Source: an uncultured Christensenella sp.
Lineage (GTDB): Bacteria; Bacillota; Clostridia; Christensenellales; UBA3700
Reading direction: 5' to 3'
Assembly (NCBI GenBank): GCA_910583995.1
Contig: CAJTYW010000005.1
Location: 62,001 to 126,000 of the forward strand
Length of the DNA: 64,000 bases
Part shown: in pieces, positions 34,506-43,643 of the stretch
How the letters are laid out: each line of letters opens with the position of its first letter
How positions within the stretch are numbered: position 1 is the first letter of the stretch
The notes under the pieces: generated by a model
Told to the model about the DNA's origin: nothing
Seen by the model: the letters and a program-made list of their open reading frames with translations, nothing else
Database searches by the model: none
Position numbers and translations under genes: made by a program

Positions 34506-36251
34506 TTATTCATTAAGCAATCTTTCTACATATTCCATTGTTTCGTCAGGGTCATAAGTTTTAGCTTTAATTAGTAGTAGGTCACCACCTTCAAGCTTGG
34601 TTTCCGCACTGGCAAGTATTTGTTCGTCACCTTTGCTTATAGTTTTAACAGCACATTCAGGCGGCCATAATAAATCTTTAATAAGTTTTCCATCTGCAAA
34701 AGAGTTATGTTCTATAACAACTTTAAAACTAATTTGCTTTTGTCTTTTGCCTTCACGCTCTTGTTCCACAGTTCTATCTAAAAGTGCATCATATAGTGGT
34801 GGAACTTTAAAGAATTCCGCAACTAAAGTTGCAATAAATATCGTAATACCTGTAAATAAGAAGGAGTGGAAAGAACCTGTAACTTCCATTACTAAAACCA
34901 TTGCGGTAATAGGTGTTCTTACCGATGCACCAAAGAAAGCTGACATAGATATAACAATAAGCAGTTTAAACAGCGTACTGTCAAGCCCCGCTAGCATAAA
35001 CAAATTGCCATACAATCCACCAATCAAAGCACCTATAGTAAGCATTGGTATAAACAATCCGCCTGTAGCGCCGCTGTTTACGCAAATAGGTATCAAAACC
35101 AATTTAACAGCAAGCATAGCTAGTAACATATACCAAACAAATTTGCCATTACCTATATTCATTATAAGTGAGTGTCCGCCACCTATTGTATCAACCCAAG
35201 CAAGTCCTACGCCACCGCACAATAAAAATGCGAAAATCAATTTTGCCCATTGTGGTATCTTTTTTGGTATTATTTTTTGAGAATTAATAATCAAATAGTT
35301 AAAGCCTACGCCTGCAAGACCTATTACAATACCGAGCACAACCAACATCCAAATATTGCTTAAAGCAAACTTGTCCGGGAAAGACCCAAAGTCAAACAAA
35401 TATCCTGTACCACCCCAAAGTTTGGAGATTGCGTTTGATGTCAAAACGCCAGTGGTTACTGAACAGCCTGCTGTCAAAAGAAGCATAGGTGTTACTTTTT
35501 TTTGTACTTCTTCTATAACAAATATTATACCTGTAAGGGGAGCGTTAAAGGCAACACCCAAACCTGTACCTGCACCTGCCGACATAATATATCTTGACCA
35601 AGCCATTCTGCATTTTAACAATCTGCAAGTACCTTGAGCAGTGGTTGCACCTATTTGAATGGAAGGACCTTCAGACCCAAGCGATAAACCACCAAAATAT
35701 GTTAAAAGCGATGATGCTATTGTTGTAAGTAATACCCTTAACCAACGGAAAGTCAATATTCCGCGAAGAACGCCTTCCGTCCTGGGAACGCCCGAACCTT
35801 TACACTCAGGTGTAATTTTAAGCAGTAGATAACATAAAAGAGCGATTAATACCAGCCCGAATAAAAACAAAGGTGTCCAAGCGGGGTTATCGTGTACTAA
35901 TGTGTAAATATCTTTTGACCAACCAAGCAAAAGATTTGCAAACTTTGTATAAAGTCCTACTAACACACCTACTATTATGCCACATAGTCCGCTGTAACAA
36001 ATAACGGGAATTATAACATTACGGAAATAACCAAGCGTCGGACGCATTGTGAATTTTGCTTTAGGTTTTTGTGTCGATTGAGTATGAGTTGCAACGTCTT
36101 CAATAATTACATTGGAAATATTGTCATTTTTATCATATTCTTCATCATAAAACACATTGTCCCCGTTAGAAATTTTTTCTAAGGGGCGATTTTCGATGGG
36201 TTTTTCTTGAATTTTTACTTCTTTTTCTTCCATAAAATCTTTTTCTTGCAT
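34506..36251 (-). CDS. ClC-family chloride channel/transporter with C-terminal RCK_C domain
   Basis: Membrane chloride (or fluoride) channel or H+/anion exchanger. A charged cytosolic N-terminus of about 90 residues precedes the ClC core (about 95-500). Filter motifs are GSGVPRTEG, LSLGSEGPSIQIG and GATGGLFIPM; the glutamate of GSEGP is the gating residue, so exchange activity is plausible. Residues about 510-581 form a TrkA-C/RCK_C-like domain (AVKTISKGDEQILASAETKL), which may bind a ligand. Start 36251 has no strong ribosome site; ATG 36233 (MEEKEV) is an alternative. It is monocistronic. Confidence 0.92.
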   Translation of the reverse strand: MQEKDFMEEKEVKIQEKPIENRPLEKISNGDNVFYDEEYDKNDNISNVIIEDVATHTQSTQKPKAKFTMRPTLGYFRNVIIPVICYSGLCGIIVGVLVGLYTKFANLLLGWSKDIYTLVHDNPAWTPLFLFGLVLIALLCYLLLKITPECKGSGVPRTEGVLRGILTFRWLRVLLTTIASSLLTYFGGLSLGSEGPSIQIGATTAQGTCRLLKCRMAWSRYIMSAGAGTGLGVAFNAPLTGIIFVIEEVQKKVTPMLLLTAGCSVTTGVLTSNAISKLWGGTGYLFDFGSFPDKFALSNIWMLVVLGIVIGLAGVGFNYLIINSQKIIPKKIPQWAKLIFAFLLCGGVGLAWVDTIGGGHSLIMNIGNGKFVWYMLLAMLAVKLVLIPICVNSGATGGLFIPMLTIGALIGGLYGNLFMLAGLDSTLFKLLIVISMSAFFGASVRTPITAMVLVMEVTGSFHSFLFTGITIFIATLVAEFFKVPPLYDALLDRTVEQEREGKRQKQISFKVVIEHNSFADGKLIKDLLWPPECAVKTISKGDEQILASAETKLEGGDLLLIKAKTYDPDETMEYVERLLNE

Positions 36252-36510
36252 AAATTGTTCCGTGGTTTTTCCGTATTTTTTCTTTTTTCAGTATACTCTA
36301 AATTGCAGGGTATGTCAAGTAAGAGTGACTAAAACAGCTATTAAAATAATAGTTTTTTTAGCTGTTAATTTAATTATGCTACTATATTAGCAAATATATA
36401 ATTTTGTTTTTTAAAGTAGATATTTTTTAAACTAAAAAGTTTAATCTTGTCCCTACACATTTATAGTTACTACTGCATATATTGTATAAAATAATTTTTA
36501 GGGGGATATT

Positions 36511-37017
36511 ATGAAACCGATAAAAGTGGACTTAGAGTATCCGGATATAGATATAGATTCTATAAGTATGAGCGATTGCAGGTGTTTAATGGAAGATTAT
36601 GGCGGAGCGGAAAGTGAGCTTACCGCAATATTGACTTACATATATCAGGCATACACAATTAGTGAGATGGAAGAATATAAGGAATTGTATGAAACATTAA
36701 AGGGTATTGCAATTACAGAAATGCACCATCACGAATTGCTTGGTGAAACTATAGTAAAACTTGGCGGAACGCCAGTAATGGGTGGAACGCACAAATTTTG
36801 GAATGGTAGTATGGTAAATTATTGCAAGGACATAATTAATATGATTAATATAGATATAAAAGCCGAAAATATAGCAATTGAAAACTATAAAAAGACAATG
36901 AGATGTGTACAAAACTATGCCGTACGCGAATTGATAGAGCGAATTATTATGGACGAAGAGTTGCATATTTTGGCACTTGAAGAACAAAAACATAAGATTT
37001 TAGAAAGAAATTGTTGA
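36511..37017 (+). CDS. Ferritin-like di-iron protein (rubrerythrin/bacterioferritin-like)
   Basis: Four-helix-bundle protein of the ferritin-like superfamily, likely an iron-binding oxidative-stress protein. Two ExxH motifs, EMHH (70-73) and EELH (149-152), with glutamates near 36 and 119 supply a complete di-iron site. There is no rubredoxin-type CxxC domain, so it is not a full rubrerythrin. GGGGGA precedes ATG 36511. At 168 residues it matches stand-alone ferritin-like proteins of anaerobes. The neighbours (ClC, secG) give no clue to its partner. Confidence 0.85.
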   Translation: MKPIKVDLEYPDIDIDSISMSDCRCLMEDYGGAESELTAILTYIYQAYTISEMEEYKELYETLKGIAITEMHHHELLGETIVKLGGTPVMGGTHKFWNGSMVNYCKDIINMINIDIKAENIAIENYKKTMRCVQNYAVRELIERIIMDEELHILALEEQKHKILERNC

Positions 37018-37095
37018 AAATTACCGATTTTAGGATAAAATTTGCTTAATTTTTTGCTAAAATGCACATATTACAATAAAATATCAAAAAAATGC

Positions 37096-37124
37096 TTGTA
37101 ATTATTTTTGTTTTGTGCTATTAT
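37096..37124 (+). promoter_or_regulatory. Sigma-A promoter for secG
   Basis: TTGTAA (37096-37101), 17-bp spacer, TATTAT (37119-37124). Its expected start supports the ATG 37156 choice. Confidence 0.7.
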
Positions 37125-37155
37125 AGTGTAGTTAAGTAAAATGGAGGTTTATCAA

Positions 37156-37464
37156 ATGAATATGTTAAACTCATTAATGATGCTGATTGGTGCAACAGGT
37201 GACTATACCGGTCTAAATATTTTCAGAGATATTTTGGTTATTATAATGGTATTGCTTGCTATTGCTTTAATAGTTATTATTTTAATGCAAAAAGGCACAA
37301 ATGATAATATTGGCGTTATCGGCGGCGAAACAGATACTTATATGGGCAGAAACAAAGGGCAAAATAGGGAGAAAAAGTTAAAGCTTGTAACTGCAATCCT
37401 TGGTGGAATTATTGTAGTACTTGCAATTATTTACTTTGTAGTTATTTTAGTAAATCTTGCTTAA
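37156..37464 (+). CDS. secG: Preprotein translocase subunit SecG
   Basis: Small membrane subunit of the SecYEG channel. Two membrane helices (about residues 23-43 and 77-100) flank a cytosolic loop with GVIGGETDTYMGRNKGQNRE, a good match to the family's glycine-rich loop. I choose ATG 37156 (102 residues), because GGAGG (37143-37147) lies 8 bases upstream; the ATG at 37141 would place the Shine-Dalgarno inside the coding sequence. The order secG-rnr-smpB is conserved in Firmicutes, although a terminator separates secG from rnr here. Confidence 0.95.
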   Translation: MNMLNSLMMLIGATGDYTGLNIFRDILVIIMVLLAIALIVIILMQKGTNDNIGVIGGETDTYMGRNKGQNREKKLKLVTAILGGIIVVLAIIYFVVILVNLA

Positions 37465-37483
37465 TTTTGTTAAAACTTATATT

Positions 37484-37518
37484 GGCGGCTGTACCGTTGT
37501 GGTGTCAGCCGCTTTTTT
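37484..37518 (+). terminator. Intrinsic terminator after secG
   Basis: GCGGCTG (37485-37491) with CAGCCGC (37506-37512), 14-base loop, then T6. Confidence 0.88.
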
Positions 37519-37623
37519 GTGTAATAAATTAGTTATATATCTTTATAAAAGTATTGATAAGTAGTTTTCAGTGTGTTAAAATAAAGATAGTTAGATTTAC
37601 AATATTTATTTGAAGAGAGTGTT

Positions 37624-39708
37624 ATGGGATTTGAATTTAAAATTGCAGAGAAAATAGAAAAACTTAAAATTGACGGAATGACTTGTCGCGAGATTGCAAA
37701 CAAGTTAGGTTTTTATTCGAAATTTGAAGTTGGGGAAATTCAAAAAGTCCTTGACAGTATGGTTTCATCAAAAAAATTAAAAACCAAATCAAATAAATAT
37801 TTTAAGATAAAAGAAATTAAAAAAATAAAAGGCGTTCTTCGTGGCAACAAGCGTGGTTTTGCGTTTTTGGCAAGGGAAGACGGCGGAGAAGATTTGTTTG
37901 TGCCGCACAAAAATTTGAATGGTGCACAGCACGGCGATACTGTTTATTGCGTTATTACTAAAGGCGACGAAGCAAAAGTTGTTGATATTTTAGAGCGTGG
38001 CATAAAAAGATTAGTCGGAACCTATGAAAAAGGTAAAAACTACGGTTTTGTGGTAGTAGATGACAATAGCTATTATTCAGATGTTTTTATACCAAAGGGT
38101 TTTGATTTAAGTGCAGCAAACAATACAAAAGTAATTTGTGAAATCACAAAATATACCGAGAGAAGTCCTGAAGGCAAAATTGTTGAAATTATCGGAAAAG
38201 CAGGGGAAAAGCAAAGTGAAGTATTGTCTATTTTGAAGTCATACGGCTTTTTTAACACTTTCCCTAAAGAGACGGAAATTGAAGCTAACAAAATGCAAAC
38301 AAGATTTACTACAAACCGCACTTCTTTTGTAGATATGCTTACTATATCTATAGACGGAGACGATAGTAAAGACTTGGACGATGCAATTTCCGTATTCAAA
38401 TACGATAACTATTACAAATTGTATGTGCATATTGCCGATGTCTCACATTATGTGCAAAAAGGCAGTGTTTTGGATAAGGAAGCTTTTAAAAGGTGTACAA
38501 GCGTGTATTTCCCTGGTAGTGTCTATCCTATGTTGCCCCCTGTTTTGAGTAATGGATTATGTTCATTAAACGGCGGTGAAGATAGACTTGCTTTAACTTG
38601 CGAAATGACAATTAATTACGAAGGCGATATTATTGACAGAAGAATAGTAAAAAGTATCATTAATAATGATTATGCTATGACTTACAAAGTAGTACAAGCT
38701 ATTTTAGACGGAGATAAAACGCTTATAGACAAGTATTCCAAAGTATACGATATGATAAAAAATGCCTATGCTTTGGCGGGTATTCTAAACAAAAAAAGAC
38801 AAAAACGCGGTGCAATAAACTTTGAAACCAAAGAATGTAAAGTTATTTTGGACGGCAAAGGTAATGTTGAAAAAATAGAGCCTTATCCATATTTAGTAAG
38901 TAATGGTATAATAGAAGAATTTATGCTTGCAGCAAATGAAACAGTTGCGGAATTTATGTGTAATCTTGAGTTGCCGTTTGTTTACAGAACTCACGAAGAA
39001 CCCGATGGCGAAAAAATGTTGGAGTTTAAAAAATTCGTAGAGTCTTGCGGTTACAAAATAGAAAAAGGCAAAATGCACCCTTCTAAATTGCAAAAACTAC
39101 TTGCAGAAGTGGAAGGTTCGCCAATGGAAAGCATAATTTCAAAAGTTATGCTAAGAAGTATGAAAAAAGCAAAATATACTGTGGATAATTTGGGGCATTT
39201 TGGCTTAGCAGCGGAATATTATTGTCATTTTACTTCACCAATACGAAGATATCCCGATTTGCAAATTCACAGAGTAATAAAAGCTATGCTTGACGGCAAA
39301 TTGGATAATATACAAAAACTAGAGAGTGTTTGTGCAGAAGTAGCGGAAGTTTCAAGTGAAAGAGAAAGAGCTGCCGAAATGGCAGAGAGAGATATTGACG
39401 ATTACTACAAAGCGGAGTATATGTTAAGGCATATTGGCGAGATTTTTGAAGGAGTTATCAGTGGTGTGACTGCTTTTGGCGTATTTGTTGAGCTTGAAAA
39501 TACTGCAGAAGGTCTTGCAAGAATGAATAATTTGCCAAAAGACCATTACGAATTTGTGGAAAAGAGATATTTGCTTAAAGGCACAAAACATCAATATAGC
39601 TTAGGACAAATAGTAAAAATACAAGTGTTGGGTGCGGATACGGATAACCGCAAAGTGACTTTTAAAATTTTAGACGAAAATGAGATTATCGGAGAGTGCA
39701 ATGAGTAA
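37624..39708 (+). CDS. rnr: Ribonuclease R
   Basis: 3'-5' exoribonuclease that digests structured RNA and works with tmRNA-SmpB on faulty messages. A short N-terminal helix-turn-helix and cold-shock domains (about 60-210) lead to the RNB catalytic domain. There SIDGDDSKDLDDAISV (about 241-256) carries the metal-binding aspartates, with FTSPIRRYPDLQIHR near 540. An S1 domain (about 610-690) starts IFEGVISGVTAFGVFVEL. At 694 residues it is typical. ATG 37624 has GAGAG upstream. The end overlaps smpB by 8 bases, so both are co-translated. Confidence 0.96.
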   Translation: MGFEFKIAEKIEKLKIDGMTCREIANKLGFYSKFEVGEIQKVLDSMVSSKKLKTKSNKYFKIKEIKKIKGVLRGNKRGFAFLAREDGGEDLFVPHKNLNGAQHGDTVYCVITKGDEAKVVDILERGIKRLVGTYEKGKNYGFVVVDDNSYYSDVFIPKGFDLSAANNTKVICEITKYTERSPEGKIVEIIGKAGEKQSEVLSILKSYGFFNTFPKETEIEANKMQTRFTTNRTSFVDMLTISIDGDDSKDLDDAISVFKYDNYYKLYVHIADVSHYVQKGSVLDKEAFKRCTSVYFPGSVYPMLPPVLSNGLCSLNGGEDRLALTCEMTINYEGDIIDRRIVKSIINNDYAMTYKVVQAILDGDKTLIDKYSKVYDMIKNAYALAGILNKKRQKRGAINFETKECKVILDGKGNVEKIEPYPYLVSNGIIEEFMLAANETVAEFMCNLELPFVYRTHEEPDGEKMLEFKKFVESCGYKIEKGKMHPSKLQKLLAEVEGSPMESIISKVMLRSMKKAKYTVDNLGHFGLAAEYYCHFTSPIRRYPDLQIHRVIKAMLDGKLDNIQKLESVCAEVAEVSSERERAAEMAERDIDDYYKAEYMLRHIGEIFEGVISGVTAFGVFVELENTAEGLARMNNLPKDHYEFVEKRYLLKGTKHQYSLGQIVKIQVLGADTDNRKVTFKILDENEIIGECNE

Positions 39709-40159
39709 TATCAAGATAGTTGCTACAAACAAAAAAGCGTACCACGATTATTTTATAGAAGACTGCTTGGAAGCAGGTATTGTGCTAGTGGGCAGTGAAG
39801 TTAAATCTATAAGACTGGGACAGGCAAATATGAAGGACACGTATTGCCTTATTAGGGGTGATGAGATTGAACTTATCAATCTACATATATCACCTTACGA
39901 AAAAGGTAGTTACTTTAATGTTGATAGCAGAAGAGCGAGAAAATTATTGCTTAAAAAAGCGGAAATTAATAAGCTAAGGGGCAAGGTGGAACAAAAAGGT
40001 TATACTTTAGTTCCTACAAAAATGTATTTCAAACAAGGTTTGGTTAAAGTGGAAGTCGGTGTTGCAAAAGGTAAGGAGTTGCACGATAAAAGGCAATCCC
40101 TACAAGAAAAACAACAAGCAAGACAATTAGAGCGTGATTTGAAAAACTACAACAGATAA
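39701..40159 (+). CDS. smpB: SsrA-binding protein SmpB
   Basis: Binds tmRNA and delivers it to stalled ribosomes. It shows HDYFIEDCLEAGIVLVGSEVKSIR near the start, GSYFNVDSRRARKLLL in the middle, and the basic tail with GKELHDKRQ. I choose ATG 39701 (152 residues), because GGAG (39691-39694) lies 6 bases upstream and the protein then begins MSNIKIV; the open frame extends 7 codons further without a ribosome site. The tmRNA gene itself does not follow in the next 150 bases. Confidence 0.96.
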   Translation: MSNIKIVATNKKAYHDYFIEDCLEAGIVLVGSEVKSIRLGQANMKDTYCLIRGDEIELINLHISPYEKGSYFNVDSRRARKLLLKKAEINKLRGKVEQKGYTLVPTKMYFKQGLVKVEVGVAKGKELHDKRQSLQEKQQARQLERDLKNYNR

Positions 40160-40204
40160 GTTTTTTTGCTAGCAAAATAACGATTAAAAATTGTATAAAA
40201 AGTA

Positions 40205-40233
40205 TTGAAAAATATTTACTTTTTAGCTATAAT
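40205..40233 (+). promoter_or_regulatory. Sigma-A promoter for metY
   Basis: TTGAAA (40205-40210), 17-bp spacer, TATAAT (40228-40233), 80 bases before metY. No SAM riboswitch fold is visible in the short leader. Confidence 0.8.
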
Positions 40234-40312
40234 GATATAAAATACTAATAAATATAAATTTATGTAAAATAAATTAAAAAGCATAATTTAAATAAAAAAC
40301 AGGAGAATTATT

Positions 40313-41584
40313 ATGGATATTCAAACAAAATGTGTGCAAGCAGGTTACGAACCTAAAAACGGCGACCCAAGAGTATTGCCATTATTTCAATCAACTACTT
40401 ATGTGTATGACACACCTGAGCATCTTGCAAAGTTGTTCGATTTGAGTGTAGACGGACATATTTATACAAGAATTAGTAATCCAACCGTTGCGGCTTTTGA
40501 AGCAAAAGTTAATAGCCTTGAAGGCGGTGTAGGTGCAGTTGCTTGCTCTAGCGGACTTGCAGCAGAAACACTTGCAATTTTGAATGTCTGTGATGCCGGC
40601 GATAATATTGTAAGCTTAGCTACAATTTATGGTGGTTCTTTTAATCTTTTTAATGTAACACTTAGAAAATACGGAATAGATACCAGGTTTGTATCTCCAA
40701 AAGCAAGTTATGAAGAAATTGCAAAAGTAATAGACGATAAAACAAAGATTATTTATTGCGAAACACTTGCAAACCCAAATATGAATATTGCTAACTTTGA
40801 GCTTATGTCAAAAATAGCAAAAGATTTTGGTATTTTGCTTATGGTAGATAACACTTTGGCAACACCTATTATTTGCAGACCTTTTGAACACGGAGCAAAT
40901 ATTGTTATACATTCCACAACTAAATATATGGACGGACACGCAAGCTGTGTAGGCGGAATTATTGTTGACGGCGGTAATTTTGAGTTTAAAGGTAATCCAA
41001 GATACCCAGAGTTTAACAGACCTGACGAGAGTTATCACGGTCTTGTTTATACAGATGTTGCACCTGCATCTTTCAGCGTTAAAGCAAGAGTTCAAATGAT
41101 GAGAGATTTAGGTAGCTGTATGAGTCCGTTTAACGCATACCTTACAAATTTAGGTGCTGAAACACTTCATTTGCGTATGGTAAAGCATAGTGAAAACGCT
41201 TTGCTTTGTGCAAAAGCATTAAGCAAAAACCCTAAAATTGAATGGGTAAAATACAGTGGTCTTGAAGGTGACGCAAACTACGATGCTGCTCAAAAATACT
41301 TTACTAACGGTTTAAATTCAGGTATGGTTGTGTTTGGAATTAAAGGCGATAGAGAGCAAGTTTGTGATTTTATGAAAGCTTTAAAACTTATCAAAATTGT
41401 TACTCATATTGCAGATACAAGAACTTGTATTTTACACCCTGCAACAACTACTCACAGACAATTGTCAAGAGAAGAACTTGTTGCTTGCGGTATTAGCGAA
41501 AATTTGGTAAGACTATCTGTAGGTATTGAAAATCCTTACGATTTAATAAGTGATTTGGAGCAAGCTTTGCAAGCAATTAATTGA
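40313..41584 (+). CDS. metY: O-acetylhomoserine sulfhydrylase (PLP enzyme)
   Basis: Makes homocysteine from O-acetylhomoserine and sulfide. It is a Cys/Met-metabolism PLP enzyme with the cofactor lysine in HSTTKYMDGH near residue 204, LPLFQSTTYVYD and YTRISNPTVAAFE near the start, and SVGIENPYDLISDLEQAL at the end. At 423 residues it fits MetY, longer than typical cystathionine gamma-synthases. Cys-Met lyase activities in the same fold cannot be fully excluded, but the adjacent acetyl-type MetA makes MetY much the best fit. AGGAG precedes ATG 40313. Confidence 0.92.
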   Translation: MDIQTKCVQAGYEPKNGDPRVLPLFQSTTYVYDTPEHLAKLFDLSVDGHIYTRISNPTVAAFEAKVNSLEGGVGAVACSSGLAAETLAILNVCDAGDNIVSLATIYGGSFNLFNVTLRKYGIDTRFVSPKASYEEIAKVIDDKTKIIYCETLANPNMNIANFELMSKIAKDFGILLMVDNTLATPIICRPFEHGANIVIHSTTKYMDGHASCVGGIIVDGGNFEFKGNPRYPEFNRPDESYHGLVYTDVAPASFSVKARVQMMRDLGSCMSPFNAYLTNLGAETLHLRMVKHSENALLCAKALSKNPKIEWVKYSGLEGDANYDAAQKYFTNGLNSGMVVFGIKGDREQVCDFMKALKLIKIVTHIADTRTCILHPATTTHRQLSREELVACGISENLVRLSVGIENPYDLISDLEQALQAIN

Positions 41585-41630
41585 TTTAATACTGATTTTT
41601 GAAGGGAATTTTTACAAGGAGATGAAAAAT

Positions 41631-42545
41631 ATGCCAATTATTATACCAAAAGATTTGCCGGCGTTCAGCATACTAAATGACGAGAATGTCTTTGTAATGC
41701 CAAAGATAAGGGCTGAAACACAGGATATAAGACCGATAGAAATAGCTATTGTAAATCTTATGCCTACTAAAATAGAAACGGAGACCCAGCTAATGCGTCT
41801 TTTGGGTAATTCTTCTTTGCAGGTAAATGTTACCTTAATAAAAATGGATAGTTACGAAAGCAAAAATACAAGCGTGGAACATTTAGACAAATTCTACAAA
41901 ACTTTTGACGAAATAAAAGACAAAAATTTTGATGGAATGATAATTACGGGAGCGCCTGTAGAGACTTTGGATTTCAAGCAAGTAATGTATTGGGAAGAGC
42001 TTACCAAAATAATGGATTATGCAGATAAAAATGTAACATCTACAATTTTTATTTGTTGGGGGGCTCAAGCAGGGCTTAACTATTACTATGGTATTGAAAA
42101 ACCATTGCTACCAAAGAAAATGTTTGGTATATACGCCAATAAAGCGACTTGCAAGTTTGATAAATTACTAAAAGGTATGGACGATACTTTTTATATCCCT
42201 ATGAGCAGACACTCTACAATTGACGAAGATGCTGTAAGGAAAAATGAGCATTTACAAGTGCTTGCCGAGTCAAAAGATGGTGGAATTAGCATTGTAAAAA
42301 GTGTAGACGACAAAAAGTTTTTCTTTATGGGGCATAGTGAGTATGACAGGGATACATTAAAGACGGAATATTTGAGAGACCTTGCAAAAGGCGATAAAAT
42401 TGACGAGCCTATTAATTATTTTGTTGGCGGGGATATTGATAATATAAATGTAAATTGGCGTAGTACGGCAAACTTACTTTATTACAACTGGTTGAACTAT
42501 TATGTATACCAAGTAACACCTTATGATATTGTAAATAAAAAATGA
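41631..42545 (+). CDS. metA: Homoserine O-acetyltransferase, MetA fold
   Basis: Acylates homoserine as the first step to methionine. The catalytic cysteine lies in FICWGAQAG at position 142, and GHSEYD supplies His235 and Glu237, exactly the E. coli MetA numbering. Residue 111 is Glu (GAPVE); published work on this family links Glu111 to acetyl-CoA and Gly111 to succinyl-CoA, so this enzyme should make O-acetylhomoserine for the adjacent metY. ATG 41631 (304 residues) follows AAGGAG at 9 bases. The open frame reaches back to 41550 inside metY without a ribosome site. It is co-transcribed with metY. Confidence 0.94.
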   Translation: MPIIIPKDLPAFSILNDENVFVMPKIRAETQDIRPIEIAIVNLMPTKIETETQLMRLLGNSSLQVNVTLIKMDSYESKNTSVEHLDKFYKTFDEIKDKNFDGMIITGAPVETLDFKQVMYWEELTKIMDYADKNVTSTIFICWGAQAGLNYYYGIEKPLLPKKMFGIYANKATCKFDKLLKGMDDTFYIPMSRHSTIDEDAVRKNEHLQVLAESKDGGISIVKSVDDKKFFFMGHSEYDRDTLKTEYLRDLAKGDKIDEPINYFVGGDIDNINVNWRSTANLLYYNWLNYYVYQVTPYDIVNKK

Positions 42546-42613
42546 TTTTTGCTATAAACATATATGTTTAAATTGTTTATAATAAAAAGTATGTTATTGC
42601 ATAAACTAGCAGT

Positions 42614-43465
42614 ATGAAAAATATTGCAAAGAAATTTAATTTAAAATTAATCGGTATTATTTTGCTATTAGGCTTTATAATACCGCTTTTTTTATTGGGA
42701 ATGGAAAATTTTTCCTTATCACCTAAATATTTGCAAGTGCAAAGTGTTGAGAGCAATAATATAGAGCAATCAAATGCAAAAAAAGAAGTTGTATCGTCTT
42801 TTTCAACCGATTATAGCAATAGTCCTTCTGCCAGAAAATATAATATAAGATTAGCGTTAAAAAGTTTAGATAATGTTGTTGTAAAAGGGGGAGAAGAATT
42901 TTCTTTCAATAAAGTTGTCGGAAAAAGGACGGAAGAGCGTGGTTATAAAAAGGCTTTAGTAATTTTTAAAGGGAGTTATGTAGAAGGCGTAGGTGGTGGC
43001 GTTTGTCAAGTATCAACAACTTTATATAATGCTTGGTTGCTTGCGGGGTTAGACGCAGTTAACGTAAAAGCACATACACTGCCTGCATCTTATGTGGATT
43101 TGTCACGTGATGCCACAGTAAGTGAATATATTGATTTAGTGTTGCGTAATCCTTATGATAATGATGTTGTGATAAAAACAGAGTATGACGATAATAAAAT
43201 TACAATAAAAATATTAGGTAAAAATCGTGGATTTAAATACACTTTAAAATCGGAAATATTAGAGACTATTCCTTTTGAAGAAGATATAATCGAGCTTGAC
43301 GAAATAGGTGAAAATGAGCAATTTAACGGCAAGGACGGATATGTTTCAAGATTGATTTTATCGGTAGTCAAAGGGGACAGAGTTGTTGCAAAAAGAGAAC
43401 TCAGAAAAGACTATTATAAACCGCAAAATAGTGTAAAAATCTTGCGAAAATCGCCATTAAATTGA
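42614..43465 (+). CDS. VanW-family protein, membrane-anchored
   Basis: Function unknown; the family is named after an accessory gene of vancomycin-resistance clusters but is common in spore formers. An N-terminal membrane anchor (about residues 10-30) is followed by an extracellular VanW domain (about 70-200). The domain has GEEFSFNKVVGKRTEERGY, GGGVCQVSTTLYNAW and AHTLPASYVDLSRDATV. The C-terminal third is charged. No good ribosome site precedes ATG 42614. A 14-base palindrome AAACATATATGTTT lies upstream at about 42556-42569. No resistance genes are nearby, so the name should not be read as resistance. Confidence 0.87.
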   Translation: MKNIAKKFNLKLIGIILLLGFIIPLFLLGMENFSLSPKYLQVQSVESNNIEQSNAKKEVVSSFSTDYSNSPSARKYNIRLALKSLDNVVVKGGEEFSFNKVVGKRTEERGYKKALVIFKGSYVEGVGGGVCQVSTTLYNAWLLAGLDAVNVKAHTLPASYVDLSRDATVSEYIDLVLRNPYDNDVVIKTEYDDNKITIKILGKNRGFKYTLKSEILETIPFEEDIIELDEIGENEQFNGKDGYVSRLILSVVKGDRVVAKRELRKDYYKPQNSVKILRKSPLN

Positions 43466-43583
43466 TAAAATTAAAATATAAAACTGCATAAGCATTGTGA
43501 TTTTGCGATTATTTAATATCTTAAAATATAGTTGCGAAAATTTTTTAAAATTCTAATATTCTGTTTGGATTGCTGTGTTGTTA

Positions 43584-43612
43584 TTGACAAAATGCACAAT
43601 CTGTTGTATACT
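43584..43612 (+). promoter_or_regulatory. Consensus sigma-A promoter for the phosphoglucomutase gene
   Basis: TTGACA (43584-43589), 17-bp spacer, TATACT (43607-43612). It sits inside the upstream open frame and so fixes the real start at 43644. Confidence 0.85.
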
Positions 43613-43643
43613 TTTTGTTGTAAAATATTATAGAGGTGATGTT

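Noticed and set aside
34597..35280. 227-codon plus-strand open frame inside the ClC gene
   Set aside because: Antisense shadow; the minus-strand frame carries all ClC motifs.
40160..40312. Possible tmRNA gene after smpB
   Set aside because: In Bacillus ssrA follows smpB, but this spacer is only 153 bases, AT-rich and contains the metY promoter; no tRNA-like ends are visible.
40234..40312. SAM riboswitch before metY
   Set aside because: The transcribed leader is short and AT-rich, without the conserved stems.
41550..41630. Longer N-terminus for metA starting inside metY
   Set aside because: No ribosome site, and the start at 41631 puts Cys142, His235, Glu237 and residue 111 exactly at family numbering.
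42614..43465. Vancomycin resistance gene
   Set aside because: Only the VanW-family name links it to resistance; no vanHAX-like genes are nearby and the family is widespread in spore formers.
43575..43643. Longer N-terminus for the phosphoglucomutase
   Set aside because: A consensus promoter lies within it and the ribosome site GAGGTGAT is just before 43644.
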